The notes beneath the pieces are model-generated. The model was not told where the DNA came from. It was given only the letters and a program-made list of their open reading frames with translations, and searched no databases. Of a stretch of 64,000 nucleotides of DNA, positions 10,342-20,162 are shown piece after piece; position 1 is the stretch's first letter, and the number at the start of each line of letters is the position of its first letter. Source of the stretch: Bradyrhizobium cytisi (GTDB taxonomy: Bacteria; Pseudomonadota; Alphaproteobacteria; Rhizobiales; Xanthobacteraceae); contig NZ_VSSR01000014.1 of the NCBI RefSeq assembly GCF_008123515.1, forward strand, positions 43,962-107,961. The letters run 5' to 3'. The position numbers were made by a program, and so were the translations under genes.

Positions 10342-10445
10342 CCGGTCTATCGGCAGACCGGTCAGCTCGTTCATCGCGCGAGCTGACCGTCGGACGCAGG
10401 GACCTGAAACGATCAGCTGGCCCGGCGGTCGTAAGCCGCCTGGCC
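10342..10445. repeat. Three consecutive hairpins in intergenic DNA
   Basis: Three stem-loops sit almost end to end. The first is CCGGTCT/AGACCGG at 10342-10361. The second is a 10-base stem GGTCAGCTCG/CGAGCTGACC at 10360-10388. The third is GGCC-C-GGCGG/CCGCC-T-GGCC at 10419-10445 with a 7-base loop. None has a trailing T-run. The arrangement would form a structured RNA if transcribed, or it may be a REP-like or protein-binding element. It lies just beyond the stop of the small gene at 10488-10661. Confidence 0.65.
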
Positions 10446-10487
10446 GGCTCGATCACGCCGGTTAAATTCCGAAAATTGAATCATATC

Positions 10488-10661
10488 TCAGCGCAGGTGA
10501 CCCAAGCCAATCCCCAAGGTACGTGCTTTCTGTCGTAGAGACCCCTCGGATCTCTTCATCAGCTTTGAAACCCTAGCTACAGGGGTGCGGGCCTTTGAGT
10601 GCGCTTTGAGCAGCTTGACGTCATCCTTACTATACTCTTTGCGCTTGGTGGTTTTTGCCAC
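10488..10661 (-). CDS. Small basic protein with HTH-like C-terminus
   Basis: A 57-residue, lysine- and arginine-rich protein beginning VAKTTKRKEY. The pattern YSKDDVKLLKAHS, then TPVARVSKLMKRSEGSLRQKA, resembles small rhizobial proteins with a SANT/Myb- or HTH-like DNA-binding fold. I chose a GTG start at 10661 because GGAG sits eight to nine bases upstream. An ATG at 10688 is the alternative and would add nine residues. Its role is unknown; DNA binding is inferred only from composition and helix pattern. Confidence 0.6.
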   Translation of the reverse strand: MAKTTKRKEYSKDDVKLLKAHSKARTPVARVSKLMKRSEGSLRQKARTLGIGLGHLR

Positions 10662-11432
10662 GTGATGTTCTCCGGTTTTGCTTTGCACATTTGCCTGTAG
10701 CGCCTTGTTTTTGGCGGACGCAACTGCTTCCCATTACCATATCAATGGTCATCGACAACTATTCAAGCGGATTTTTCTCTTCGAGATAGAACTGGAACTA
10801 CACGCGAATTTGTCCTCCCCCGGATTTTATCTGCGTGACAAGCCCGATTCTCGACATGCACGTCACCCAGCTTCAACATGGAAGCAAGCCATAGAGAGGG
10901 GACGCTCGATGTGTCTTCGAAAGACAACTACAAAGGCGCTTCTTGCTTGAATGCTCCGACCTCAGCTCACCAAGACATTTCGTAGAATGATATTTCCAGG
11001 CGCCAGTATTGATGGAGTAGTGCTGGATCGGCCGGGACACTCGCATTGCCTCACTTGCGCGCGCATCATCCACCGGCCTCCACGGCGAGTGTACGGCGTT
11101 ACCGCGCGAAGAACAAACGTCTTGTCCTATTTTTCGAAGGCTAGCGGCTTTAAGTGAAAGTACTCACAAAGGCAAATCTTGCGTTGCAGATCCTCGTCAG
11201 CTGATCGAGCACGGCTTGCCCGTCCTAATTTGAAATGCCGCAGTATTTTTGATCTAATTAGCCATGTTGAGATACCCAGGCAATTCCGCTGCGAGAACGA
11301 TCGCCTGCCCCCGTCTCATGGACCCGACGAACGAGCGTCGTGATATTCCCCGGGCTGGTCACTACCGCATGGCAAACAACCCGCAGGCCTAGCCGTCCTG
11401 GCTGACCTTGGCACCGGCAGGCGATTGCTTGA
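10662..11432. other. No gene recognised
   Basis: Region between the small HTH-like gene and the end of the nifB operon. It is somewhat AT-richer than the nif genes around it. Only short frames occur (for example 10951-11157 plus), none convincing. No terminator with a T-run was identified for the nifB transcript, which ends near 11433. Confidence 0.35.
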
Positions 11433-11708
11433 TCATGATTTGCCAGAGCGCTTAGCCAGCACAATGCCGGTGGCGCGCTGCGGATCGGTCGTAATCTGTG
11501 CACAGTGACCGCCACTGTCGAGCAGATGCAGGTCGAACTGTCCAACGCGGCGGAACGGACTCTGCGTCATGTCAGAGGCCTCGCAACAAATCCAGGCGAG
11601 ATGTGGAAATTTCTGCCGGAGCGTGGGGCAGGGCTCAGACGCTGTATCAATAGCGGCGAGCGTCTGCTCGATGTTCGTCAATTCGCCTGCTGCGAGCACC
11701 ATCTCCAT
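11433..11708 (-). CDS. Small nif-operon protein of unknown function
   Basis: A 91-residue protein, last in the nifB operon, five bases after the preceding gene. The sequence MEMVLAAGELTNIEQTL near the start and HCAQITTDPQRATGIVLA near the end look like a folded acidic protein, with cysteine pairs ICCEAS in the middle. I do not recognise it with certainty; small uncharacterised proteins of this kind occur in nif clusters. Tight spacing and shared orientation support a real gene and a nitrogen-fixation role. No catalytic motif is visible. Confidence 0.7.
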   Translation of the reverse strand: MEMVLAAGELTNIEQTLAAIDTASEPCPTLRQKFPHLAWICCEASDMTQSPFRRVGQFDLHLLDSGGHCAQITTDPQRATGIVLAKRSGKS

Positions 11709-11713
11709 AGTCC

Positions 11714-12073
11714 TTATTGCCAGAACAAACGTTCAGGGTCGGCGTTCAGAACCGCTGTCGCCAAGCCAAGCCGTTGATGGGTCGAATGCCACTCCCAGAC
11801 ACCCTTGCCGTGATCTTTGCGGAACAGCTGCCATGCCGCCCCAGTCCTATCGTGGTGCAACAGCGCGACGTCGACGATGCCTCCCTCCGCATCGATATTG
11901 CTTGAGCAGCACGGGCTCTCGACAAGATAGCCACCAGCAACCGCTGTCACCTTTGGCGAGACATATCGGTAGCGCTCGCGCCTTGTCAGCGCGCGCACGA
12001 TCCGCCACCGGTCGAGCTCGTTGGGATGCGCAGGCAATCCGGAATGATGTCGTCTGATGATTGCGGCGTTCAT
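11714..12073 (-). CDS. Hypothetical protein, possibly DUF3024-like
   Basis: A 119-residue protein whose ATG overlaps the previous stop (ATGA), indicating translational coupling in the nifB operon. Features are an N-terminal HPNELDRWRIVRALT, a cysteine pair ESPCCSSN near the middle, and a C-terminal block with WQLFRKDH and LNADPERLFWQ. The C-terminal pattern is reminiscent of DUF3024 proteins, but I cannot confirm this. Function is unknown. The context between NifZ-type genes and another small nif gene suggests a maturation or assembly role. Confidence 0.72.
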   Translation of the reverse strand: MNAAIIRRHHSGLPAHPNELDRWRIVRALTRRERYRYVSPKVTAVAGGYLVESPCCSSNIDAEGGIVDVALLHHDRTGAAWQLFRKDHGKGVWEWHSTHQRLGLATAVLNADPERLFWQ

Positions 12074-12324
12074 TGCGCGATGTCCTGGACTGCGGAGATT
12101 TCTGCCTCGAGGCAGCCAACAACCAACTGCTTGCCGAAGTCGACCATATAGATGGGTAGGTTCGCTTCCGTATGGCGACCGACCTGGACGATCTCACCAA
12201 TGTGTCCGACGCTGACCAGACACTCTTCCGCCGTCGCGTCGGGAAAGGAACCGTCGTTGAGCAGATCGATTGCCGCCTTGACACGTTGGCCTGAGCGGTA
12301 TTTTGGCAACCTTGGTTCGATCAT
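12070..12324 (-). CDS. Second NifZ-type protein
   Basis: An 84-residue protein of the NifZ family type: YRSGQRVKAAIDLLNDGSF, then a GEIVQVGRH turn and PIYMVDFGKQLVVGC. This is the small beta-barrel pattern seen in NifZ, which helps mature the P-cluster of the MoFe protein. It follows the first nifZ with a one-base overlap (TGATG), so the two are probably coupled. Tandem NifZ-like units may represent a split or duplicated gene. The start at 12324 is preferred over a longer frame that would overlap nifZ. Confidence 0.8.
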   Translation of the reverse strand: MIEPRLPKYRSGQRVKAAIDLLNDGSFPDATAEECLVSVGHIGEIVQVGRHTEANLPIYMVDFGKQLVVGCLEAEISAVQDIAQ

Positions 12325-12641
12325 CAGGGTGCCCCTCCTGACAAGCAAGGCTCCTCGCCTCCGTGGCTTCGCGTGACTAGATCGAGCTCCTTGCATTTCA
12401 TGCCGACGCGATAGCCGGAATCGAGGAATTCGACCCCATAGATATAAAATTGTTGCAGGAACGTACCGATCGAGACGACATAGCCAAGCTCGCCTTTCTT
12501 GACCAGAACCTCACCGATCTCCTTGCCCACATAGGTGCCGTCGTTGCGGATGGTGCGGTTGGCCCGCACCTTGTCGCCATAATCAAAGAAGGGCGCATCC
12601 GTCAACTCGACGATGTCACTATCACGGGCGATGTTGCTCAT
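12324..12641 (-). CDS. nifZ: NifZ, MoFe-protein maturation factor
   Basis: NifZ assists formation of the second P-cluster in apo-NifDK. The 105-residue product has FFDYGDKVRANRTIRNDGT, GEVLVKKGELGYVVSIG and FYIYGVEFLDSGYRVGM, typical of the NifZ domain, and ends shortly after the KELDLV region. It starts at ATG 12641 and overlaps the following NifZ-type gene by one base. It belongs to the nifB-ferredoxin-nifZ operon driven from 15626-15640. Confidence 0.93.
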   Translation of the reverse strand: MSNIARDSDIVELTDAPFFDYGDKVRANRTIRNDGTYVGKEIGEVLVKKGELGYVVSIGTFLQQFYIYGVEFLDSGYRVGMKCKELDLVTRSHGGEEPCLSGGAP

Positions 12642-13740
12642 GCTGCCCTCCCCGTTCCATGCTTCAACTGTACCGCGCCTCGCGAGCGCCCGGCGTTACG
12701 GACCGCCCTATCATGATCCTCGATCAACTCCGTCGATTCCCTCACCGCGGCCCGGCTTGCGACCACGTATTGGATGAGCCAACGGGGATGACGGTGCGTC
12801 AACATCAACGACTGCACCCCAAAACGCATGCTTGAGATGGCGATCCGCGAGCCTATGATTGATGTTGAGGAAGCCGCCGATGCTGCACGCGAGTCCGTCG
12901 TTGACGCAACGAGCTTGAGCCGGCAGCAAGCAGTGCGGTTCAGCGCGAGACGCGCAGCCGGCACAATCGACCTGATTGCCCCGGCAACTGAGGCATCGTG
13001 GATGACATCACTCATGGTCCCGCCCATCGCTCGAGCGTGCCTAACAACACCTTGGCGCCAATCTTGTGCGCGGGACTGCGCCCCAGCAGTCTCTCGATAG
13101 CCGCCGTCCTCCCTCGAGTTGCCCAAGACGCATCTCCAAGTGGGCAACAAGCCTTGAGCGAGAACAGGAAGACCCACGCGAGGTGCTCTCATAGCAGCCG
13201 AATTCGGGTTTTGCGGCGCCGACGGCGCCAGTCGGCAGGAAAATCATCTCCGCATCACGTGATCGTGTGCGAACGCCTTGGCTTGGCGCAGGTGGATCTT
13301 CGGCACCTTTATCGAGGTGATAGGATAGCCCTGCCGCCCTGGGATGATGCTCGGCCGCCCTCGGCAGCGCGCCACCGACGAAGGCGTTGGTGAGGACGCC
13401 GTCGTTTCTCTCGGATGACCGACTGAAGAAGACCTCGGGCATGAATGTCGCCGGATCAATGATGGCCGCAGGTGACTGGATTGATATCGGGAAGACGGGT
13501 CCGCCCTTCGTGGGTCCATCGGCGAAATCGATCCTCGACGCTCAAGACCGCGGCCTTCGGGCCAACAGGAATAGCTTAACGCGTTGCCGCTGACGTTTGC
13601 GTCGCCAGAATATGGCTTAGCAATTGGCGAAAACGTCGGCGACCAGGGCGAGCCGTCCACCCGGTCTGAGAGGGCGACAGCCGCGGTCGGCGCCTCGTCA
13701 AGGCGAAGCATCATCCGCCCGAATTTCTGAACCGTTCGTG
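12638..13740 (-). pseudogene. Decayed gene between the ferredoxin and nifZ (possibly LRV-type)
   Basis: No frame is open across this 1.1 kb, although spacing and orientation predict a gene. The distal end, overlapping the nifZ start, reads RWLIQYVVASRAAVRE-STELIEDHDRAVRNA. That is like leucine-rich-repeat-variant repeats of the 4Fe-4S LRV protein often found beside nifB and ferredoxin. The proximal part holds protein-like pieces in different frames, such as EVTTTRTVQKFGRMML near 13755 and KVPKIHLRQAKAFAHDHV near 13260, which I cannot name. These may belong to the same or a second broken gene. Several frameshifts are needed to join the pieces. Confidence 0.4.
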
Positions 13741-13763
13741 TCGTGGTGACCTCCATGTTGTCC

Positions 13764-13988
13764 TCAAGGGGGCGCCCGATGGCGTGGCAGCGCTGTGTCG
13801 AGCACGCATGTGTTGTCAACAGGGCAAACCGCCACGCATTGCGGTTCGTCAAAGTAGCCGGCGCACTCGGTGCATTTCTCCGAATCGATCAGGAAAGCGC
13901 CAGCTACCTCGGAAATAGCAAGATTTGGGCATTGCGTTTCGCACGCTGAACAGCCCGTGCATTGCGAGGCGATGATCTTGAACGGCAT
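13764..13988 (-). CDS. frxA: 2[4Fe-4S] ferredoxin downstream of nifB
   Basis: A 74-residue bacterial ferredoxin beginning [20 protein letters not shown]. The first cluster motif is C-x2-C-x2-C-x3-C. The second is [21 protein letters not shown], with the longer spacing typical of nif-associated ferredoxins (FdxN/FrxA group). It is likely an electron donor for NifB's radical chemistry or for nitrogenase. It starts 13 bases after nifB and belongs to the same operon. Confidence 0.95.
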   Translation of the reverse strand: MPFKIIASQCTGCSACETQCPNLAISEVAGAFLIDSEKCTECAGYFDEPQCVAVCPVDNTCVLDTALPRHRAPP

Positions 13989-14001
13989 TGTCTGAACTTC
14001 C

Positions 14002-15555
14002 TCAGGCGGCGGAAATCAGCGCATTGTGGCGGGCCGGATCGACCCGCTCAACGTGCTTGATCTTCCCCTCATTGACTTTATCGAGATAGAGTTTGAACCA
14101 GGCGATCGCCGAGCCATCGATGAACTCGCAGGCGTACTGATCGACCGGCTCGATGCCGGCCTTGATCAATTCGGCCTTCGGGCAGCCGCCGATCTTTGAC
14201 ACGAATACGGCGTGGCAATCCTTGATGGCGCCGATGGCGATTTCGAGCTTGCTGTCCTCACCATGGCTGCCCTGGCAATAGGGATGGATAGGACGATGAC
14301 CAACAAATTTTGCGCCTGAAGTCGAGAGCTCGTAGATCTGGAACTCCTTGGCATGACCGAAGTGCTGGTTGATCAATCCCGAGCCCTTGGTTGCAACCGC
14401 CACCAGCACCTTGATTTCGCTGGAAGCGCTGGCGAGCCCCGCAAGCTCCTCCTGTTTGGCCGCAAGCTTTGTAGTGCGCGCCTTCTCGACTTTGGCCTGA
14501 TACTCTTTTCGGGCCTGCTCGTCGTATTTGATGTCCATCGCCATGATCTTTTCCATGGTGAACTCCGAGCCGCGGTCCTCTCCGAGCAGTCCGACGGCGT
14601 CGGCCCGGCACTGGCGACAATGACGCATCATGTTCATCTTGCTTTCGCAGCTATCCTGCAACGCTGTCACTTCCTGTGCGGTCGGGCCGCGTTGCCCCCT
14701 GAGACCGAACACGGTGCCGTGCTCGGGCGACGATATCAGCGGCATCACGTTATGCAGGAAGGCCCCGCGCGACTTCACGGCCTTGTTAACCTCAACCAGA
14801 TGCTGATCGTTAATCCCGGGAATCATCACCGAGTTGACTTTGCACAGGATGCCGCGTGCGGTGAGCATCTCCACGCCCTGGAGCTGCCGATTGCTGAGGA
14901 TGCTTGCAGCTTCAATGCCGGTGTAGCGCTTGTGGCGGTAAAAGATCCAGGGATAGATCTTTGCACCAATTTCGGGATCGATCATGTTGATCGTGATCGT
15001 CACGTGATCGACCTTGAGTCTTGCGATCGTGTCGACATGATCGGCTAGCGCAAGACCGTTCGTCGAGAGGCACAGCTTGATATCTGGCACGAGCTTGTTC
15101 ACAAGCTCGAACGTCTTGAATGTCTTGTCCGGATTCGCTAGCGGATCGCCAGGGCCGGCAACGCCGACCACGCTCATCTGAGGGATCGCGGAAGCGACCG
15201 CCAGCACCTTCTTGGCGGCCTGCTCCGGCGTCAACTTCTCGCTGACAATGCCGGGGCGCGATTCGTTGGCGCAATCGTATTTACGATTGCAGTAATTGCA
15301 CTGGATATTGCAGGCGGGTGCGACCGCGACATGCATGCGGGCATAATGGTGGTGCGCCTCCTCGCTGTAGCAGGGATGGTTCTTCACCTTTTCCCAGACC
15401 TCATTTGGCAGATTGCCGATGCCGGCCTGAGATCCGCAGCTCGCCCTCCCGCTGCCGCCGATCGTACCGCAGCCCTTGTGCTCAGTGACCGCTTGCATGG
15501 TCTCGCTGATCTCGCCGCCGCCGCAGGATACCTGGTGTTGCGCTGAAGTACTCAT
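14002..15555 (-). CDS. nifB: NifB, FeMo-co core (NifB-co) synthase
   Basis: NifB is the radical-SAM enzyme that builds the carbide-containing 8Fe core of FeMo-co. The 517-residue protein has the radical-SAM motif CNIQCNYC (C-x3-C-x2-C), preceded by [14 protein letters not shown]. After residue 400 there is a fused NifX-like C-terminal domain ([20 protein letters not shown]). The open frame extends to 15714, but the sigma-54 promoter lies inside that extension, so the real start is the ATG at 15555 (MSTSAQHQ). It is the first gene of the nifB operon. Confidence 0.97.
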   Translation of the reverse strand: MSTSAQHQVSCGGGEISETMQAVTEHKGCGTIGGSGRASCGSQAGIGNLPNEVWEKVKNHPCYSEEAHHHYARMHVAVAPACNIQCNYCNRKYDCANESRPGIVSEKLTPEQAAKKVLAVASAIPQMSVVGVAGPGDPLANPDKTFKTFELVNKLVPDIKLCLSTNGLALADHVDTIARLKVDHVTITINMIDPEIGAKIYPWIFYRHKRYTGIEAASILSNRQLQGVEMLTARGILCKVNSVMIPGINDQHLVEVNKAVKSRGAFLHNVMPLISSPEHGTVFGLRGQRGPTAQEVTALQDSCESKMNMMRHCRQCRADAVGLLGEDRGSEFTMEKIMAMDIKYDEQARKEYQAKVEKARTTKLAAKQEELAGLASASSEIKVLVAVATKGSGLINQHFGHAKEFQIYELSTSGAKFVGHRPIHPYCQGSHGEDSKLEIAIGAIKDCHAVFVSKIGGCPKAELIKAGIEPVDQYACEFIDGSAIAWFKLYLDKVNEGKIKHVERVDPARHNALISAA

Positions 15556-15625
15556 TTTTCCAATTCTATTCGCAAGCCGAACCCTTCCGGCAAGCATCCC
15601 CAGAGTCGTTTCTGAAAAGCCAAGA

Positions 15626-15640
15626 GCAACTGGCGTGCCA
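15626..15640 (-). promoter_or_regulatory. Sigma-54 promoter of nifB
   Basis: TGGCACGCCAGTTGC on the minus strand, identical to the nifH promoter core. It is 71 bases upstream of the nifB ATG and decides the start choice. Confidence 0.93.
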
Positions 15641-15717
15641 TCCCTGCCACAAATGACTTTTGCGGTTCGCTTCAAGCAGTTAGGTAACGCCCGCTCGAAT
15701 GTCAGTTTATCCACTCA

Positions 15718-15733
15718 TGTTGGAAAGCTGACA
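15718..15733. promoter_or_regulatory. NifA upstream activator site for nifB
   Basis: TGT-TGGAAAGCTG-ACA, a perfect TGT-N10-ACA site 78 bases upstream of the -24 box of nifB. Confidence 0.88.
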
Positions 15734-16194
15734 GAGATTGCGATCAAGAACGCTGGCAGCGTTGTTTTGACGACGGGTAGGCTCCTTCACCTATGCCCAT
15801 GACAAAAAGCAGGGCGGGTGGCGTCGTTGAAAGTTGATCTTGTCGTCAAAATGTGACGCCTGTGCAAAGCACAATCCGCAAAAGACTTTCCGGACGCTTC
15901 GAAGGACAACTGGATGCAGCGAGCCTTTGTAGGTGCAGAAGCAGCCCCGTTACCGACCTATGCCGTGGAAGATCACGCAGGCCCCTACGTGACATTCGGG
16001 AAGGCATTGTCAGGCAGGTGAAGAGAAACGCCTGGTGGCCAGGGTTCCGACGGCCACGAATTCGACCGTGCGTCCAAACCTTGGTTGGCATCTCGAATAG
16101 GTCGCGCGGGTGTGGATGCCGATCAGATTCAGAAGCTGCAGCCGCCTCGGTCGACATCGCACGAGCTGCCGTCCAAGAACTACGCTACATCGCC
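15734..16194. other. No gene recognised upstream of the nifB control region
   Basis: Only short shadow frames are present on both strands. I see no promoter, hairpin with T-run or protein motif. The decayed prolyl-oligopeptidase ends at about its right border. Confidence 0.35.
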
Positions 16195-18252
16195 GACGTC
16201 TCGGCATCCAGCCAGCCGATCCTGCTCTTCAGGAAACGGAGGCCCAGAATAAGCCGGCGTGCTCCCTGTTGTCCTTGCCATAGCCGTGCCATCGCCTGCA
16301 GCTTCGCTGCCATTTTGCGCGCATGTCCGGGATGGACGCGATCGTCACGCCGCCTGGTGGCCATCAGGATCGGTGGATAGGACTGCCCGGGTCTTGCGCC
16401 ATGATAGGCAGATTAGGTCTTCAGCCACTTCCACTCCTCAGCGTTGTCGGGATGGCCATATTCGGCGAGCCAGCTCGCCCCCGCGAGTAGTTTGGTGTAG
16501 CGGCGCATATCGATCAGCGGGATGGTGCAGAACAATGCGCCGAAGCGCTCGGGATATCGCGTTAGCATGTTTGGTGACGAGGATGCCGCCGTTCGATCCG
16601 CTCTCGGCCGCGATCCGCTTGGCCTGTGTCACGCCGCGCTTTACGAGATCGGCGGCGACGCTGCGAAATCATCATGCGACAATCTCTTGCCGGCGAGCCG
16701 GCCGGCGTCGTACCAGCGCGTGCCGAACTCGCCGCCGCCGCGCAAATTTGCCTGAACCGCGGTGCCGCTGCCGTCGAGCCAAAGCTTACCGAGCGCGGAA
16801 TTGTAGTACGATTTCACGGAGATCCCAAACCCGCCATATCCGCTCATATGGACCGGCGCGTTGCCGGTCTGTCTGACGGGGCTGGTCTGTAGATAGGGAA
16901 TTCGCTCACCGTCGATCGAGATTGCCTCATGCCGCGCGACCACGCAGTGCTCCGCGCAAACGTCTTCGGCGCCTGCTTCAGCACGGCGGGACTGGCAACG
17001 CCCCGCTCCATCAGGATGAGGGACGGCGGGGTGAGCGGATCCTCGACGTGGGCCAGCAAGTCGCCATTGCTCTCGGACGGATCGCGATCGAGAGACCAGA
17101 TGTCGACGACGCCAAGATCAGGAAGCCCGCCCAATTGCTCGCGGTTCCAGCCATTATCGGATGGCGAGCAGATCTCGAAGATCTGGCCGGAGTTCGTCGA
17201 GAATACAAAGCACGAGCTTGCCCGCACTCCAAAAGAAGCTCTGCAGCGCACGGCGCGGGCCCGGCTCGAAGAGAATCTCGAACTGGCGGCTGCCCGCCAG
17301 AAACACCGGCAGCGAGATGACGATTGCCGTATCCGACATAGGTCTTCCCTGCCACAGACCAGGATTCGCGCGGCTTCAGGGCAAGCCAGTTGCGATGCGA
17401 CCGCATTCAGATTGCTTGGCAGATCGAGCCTCGTCTTGGCGCCGGTTTCATCGCCGAGCCAGACCACGCAATTGGAGACGTCGGTCGCATCGAGGAACCA
17501 GATCCTGGGCGGCACGACAGTTTCGTCAACACTGCAACCGACTGACACATGAGCGGCCTTGGTCTCAAAGATCACTGCCGCTTGGTCAACATGCGTGCCC
17601 ACTCCGCCACAGCCTCACCGTGCGCGCATAGCCGGTGGTCGCGGCCATGCCGTCGCCATGAGAGCTTAACAACACCAGCGTATCAGAATCGAGCCATACG
17701 CCGCTACCTTTGGCTTCGGGCACGATAAAGCCATTGTGGATGAAGAGGTTCGTGTCAGTGTCGAATTCACGCAAAGTCACGGCATCGCTTCCGCCGCGCG
17801 ATAGACTCAAGATCCACCGCGAATGATTTCCTGGCGGTGCGGCCGTGGCGCTCAGAAGCCAGTCCTCGCCTTCGCTGACGGCGAGTTGATCGAGGTCGAG
17901 CAGGATGTCCCATGATGGGTTCGGCCTGTCGATACTCTTCCAGGGTGGTTCGCCGCCAGAGGCCGCGTGGATTGTTGGCGTCCTTCCATAGGTTGTAGAG
18001 ATACCCGCCGCGCCGGGTCACATAGGGGATATTGTCGGGCCGGTCGTAAATCGCGGTCAGCGCATCTCTGTCTCGTTCGGCTGCCGGTCCGTCAAACACC
18101 TCCAGCGTTCTGCTATTCTGCCGCTTCACGAAGTCCGGCGCCCGCGCGCCTTCGATCTGTTCCAACCATAGATAGGGATCATCATCAGGCGCGGAAGGCG
18201 TTGGCCTTCCAGTTCGCGAGTCGTCGAGGCTCTTTGTTTGACCATGCTTCAT
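16195..18252 (-). pseudogene. Decayed prolyl-oligopeptidase-family (S9) gene
   Basis: A broken paralogue of the intact peptidase at 30196-32298. The N-terminus (18252) is open and clearly similar: PDDDPYLWLEQIEGARA and RDALTAIYDRPDNIPYVTRRG. The frame then breaks after about residue 110, and fragments continue in all three frames to the C-terminal region. The catalytic serine region and the C-terminal KSRIG-like end (around 16200-16240) can still be followed by comparing DNA with the intact copy. It lies between nifB and nifT. Many indels exist, so it is non-functional. Confidence 0.85.
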
Positions 18253-18732
18253 TTACAACGTTGGTATTGACGCGCAGCTTCGAGCTGGTTCAAGGATTTT
18301 CATGGCGGACGTCGCATCACGATTTTTAAGCTTACGACCTGGCCCGGCGCGAGATCCAACCCTCTCGAAACTGAATGTTGCGGAGTTACAGCCCGTTGGC
18401 CTGACGCTGTGAAGACGCGCGGAATACAACGAGCCGGCTGGCGATGTGGGCGCAAAGGGGGCGTCGAAGGCCTCCCCCATCAACGCCATCGCTGGCCCGA
18501 CGCCTCAGTGCTGCGCCCAGGCCCAGATTGCCTTTGGCACCGCGCCGCGATCTTGGTTGCGAAGAACGCTACGAGGGTTTCCGGAGTGATCGGCACGCTC
18601 GGCTGGAACCTTCGGTCACGCCAGGCTCAAGCCAGGGCATGGTGTCGCGTTCCTCGCAGGTGCCGGACCGCCCCGCCAAGAATAGCTTCCGCATCCGCCG
18701 GTTGGCGAGGTTCTGTGGAACCGCAGCATTCA
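18253..18732. other. No gene recognised
   Basis: Spacer between nifT and the peptidase remnant. Short frames only. No NifA site or sigma-54 promoter was seen. Confidence 0.35.
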
Positions 18733-18954
18733 TCATTCGGGTGCTTCGCCGCCGCGCTTCTTGGCGTTGATAGTGATTGGTAGGGTGGTGTCATTCGCCA
18801 TCGCGGGTAGGTCGAGCACCCAGCCGTTCGCGATTCTGATCCAACCGCCCCACAGCGTCTCGTGCTCCCATTCGACAATCGGCTCCTCAAGATCCTTCTT
18901 TGGCACGTAAATCGAAAGGCCCGTCTCGGGCGAACGGCGAATCATGACCTTCAT
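18733..18954 (-). CDS. nifT: NifT/FixU small nif protein
   Basis: A 73-residue NifT/FixU protein: MKVMIRRSPETGLSIYVPKKDLEE, then WGGWIRIANGWVLDLP and TLPITINAKKR. The family is conserved in nif operons, but its function is undefined and mutants often show no phenotype. The ATG at 18954 overlaps the nifS stop by four bases, which fixes the start; an upstream in-frame ATG would lie deep inside nifS. It is last in the iscN-nifU'-nifS-nifT operon. Confidence 0.9.
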   Translation of the reverse strand: MKVMIRRSPETGLSIYVPKKDLEEPIVEWEHETLWGGWIRIANGWVLDLPAMANDTTLPITINAKKRGGEAPE

Positions 18955-20162
18955 AGGAGCTCCGCACGTTGTGAGCTCTCGCCCGCGCGCTCCTGACACG
19001 CACGCCACAAGGCTCTGTGTTTGGCAGTAATGTCCGGCAGGACTTGCAGGACACGGTCGATCTCATCCGGCGCCGTCTCGCGCGACAGCGAGAAGCGAAC
19101 CGCGCCGCGCAAAAAGGCGGGTGGTACTCTCATCGCGCGCAGGACATGGGATGGCTCCATCGAGCCGGACGCGCAGGCTGAACCGAGTGAGACGGCAATT
19201 CCGTTGCGGTTCAGGTGGTGGATGATGGCCTCCGCTTCGATATGCTCGAAGGCAATGTTAGATGTATTTGGCAAGCGGTTCTTGACGTGACCAAGCACCA
19301 TGCAACAGCCGAGAGCGAGAATGCCTTGCTCCAGCCGGTCGCGCAGGGTGCCAATCTGCATCTGCTGTTCTATGAGGTGTGCCGCAGCGAGTTCCGCCGC
19401 CTTGCCGAGCCCAACAATACCCGGAACGTTTTGGGTGCCAGCGCGGCGACGCCGCTCTTGTATGCCGCCGAAGATCAGCGGCCGGAACTTGATGTCCTTG
19501 CGCACATACAGCGCGCCGATCCCCTTCGGACCATGGAGCTTGTGGCCGGAGAGCGACAGCATGTCGATGTCCGTAGCCTTCAGGTCAATCGGAATCCGCC
19601 CGACCGCCTGGACTGCGTCGGTGTGAAAGAGCGCGCCGACTGAGCGCGCCATCTTGGCGAGGGACTTCACCGGAAAGATTGTACCCGTCTCATTATTGGC
19701 CCACATGACCGAGGCGACTGACGTGCGCCTCGACAATGCGTTGCGATAAGTCTCGATGTCCAATCGGCCGCTTGCATCAACCGGAATGACATGGGTCTTG
19801 ATTCCTCGTCGGCCCAACTCCTCGGCAAGGGACAGAACGGCCGGATGCTCAACGGCCGTTGTGACGATCTCGTCGCGCCCCTCCTGCACGGCGAGCGCAG
19901 ACAGGATCGCTGTGTTGTCGGATTCAGTCCCGCCTGAGGTGAAGACGATCTCATGATCGAATGCCGCGCCAATTAGGGCCTGTAGGTTCCGGCGCGCCTG
20001 TTTCAATGCGGGCGCAACCTCGCTGCCGAATGCATGCGCGGACGACGCATTGCCGAATTGTGTAGAGAAGAACGGCAGCATCGCCGCAACGACCAAAGGA
20101 TGTGCACGGGTCGTCGCGTTATTATCCAGGTAGATCGGCCGCACGGACTGTCCGCTCTGCAC
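18951..20162 (-). CDS. nifS: NifS, cysteine desulfurase
   Basis: A PLP enzyme that takes sulfur from cysteine for nitrogenase Fe-S cluster assembly. The 403-residue product shows YLDNNATTR at the start, TSGGTESDN, VEHPAV, the PLP-lysine site SLSGHKLHGPKG (about residue 205), and the mobile-loop persulfide cysteine in GSACASGS (about residue 330). It begins with GTG directly after the TAA of the preceding NifU-like gene (TAAGTG), implying coupling. Length is normal and the frame is intact. Confidence 0.96.
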   Translation of the reverse strand: MQSGQSVRPIYLDNNATTRAHPLVVAAMLPFFSTQFGNASSAHAFGSEVAPALKQARRNLQALIGAAFDHEIVFTSGGTESDNTAILSALAVQEGRDEIVTTAVEHPAVLSLAEELGRRGIKTHVIPVDASGRLDIETYRNALSRRTSVASVMWANNETGTIFPVKSLAKMARSVGALFHTDAVQAVGRIPIDLKATDIDMLSLSGHKLHGPKGIGALYVRKDIKFRPLIFGGIQERRRRAGTQNVPGIVGLGKAAELAAAHLIEQQMQIGTLRDRLEQGILALGCCMVLGHVKNRLPNTSNIAFEHIEAEAIIHHLNRNGIAVSLGSACASGSMEPSHVLRAMRVPPAFLRGAVRFSLSRETAPDEIDRVLQVLPDITAKHRALWRACQERAGESSQRAELL

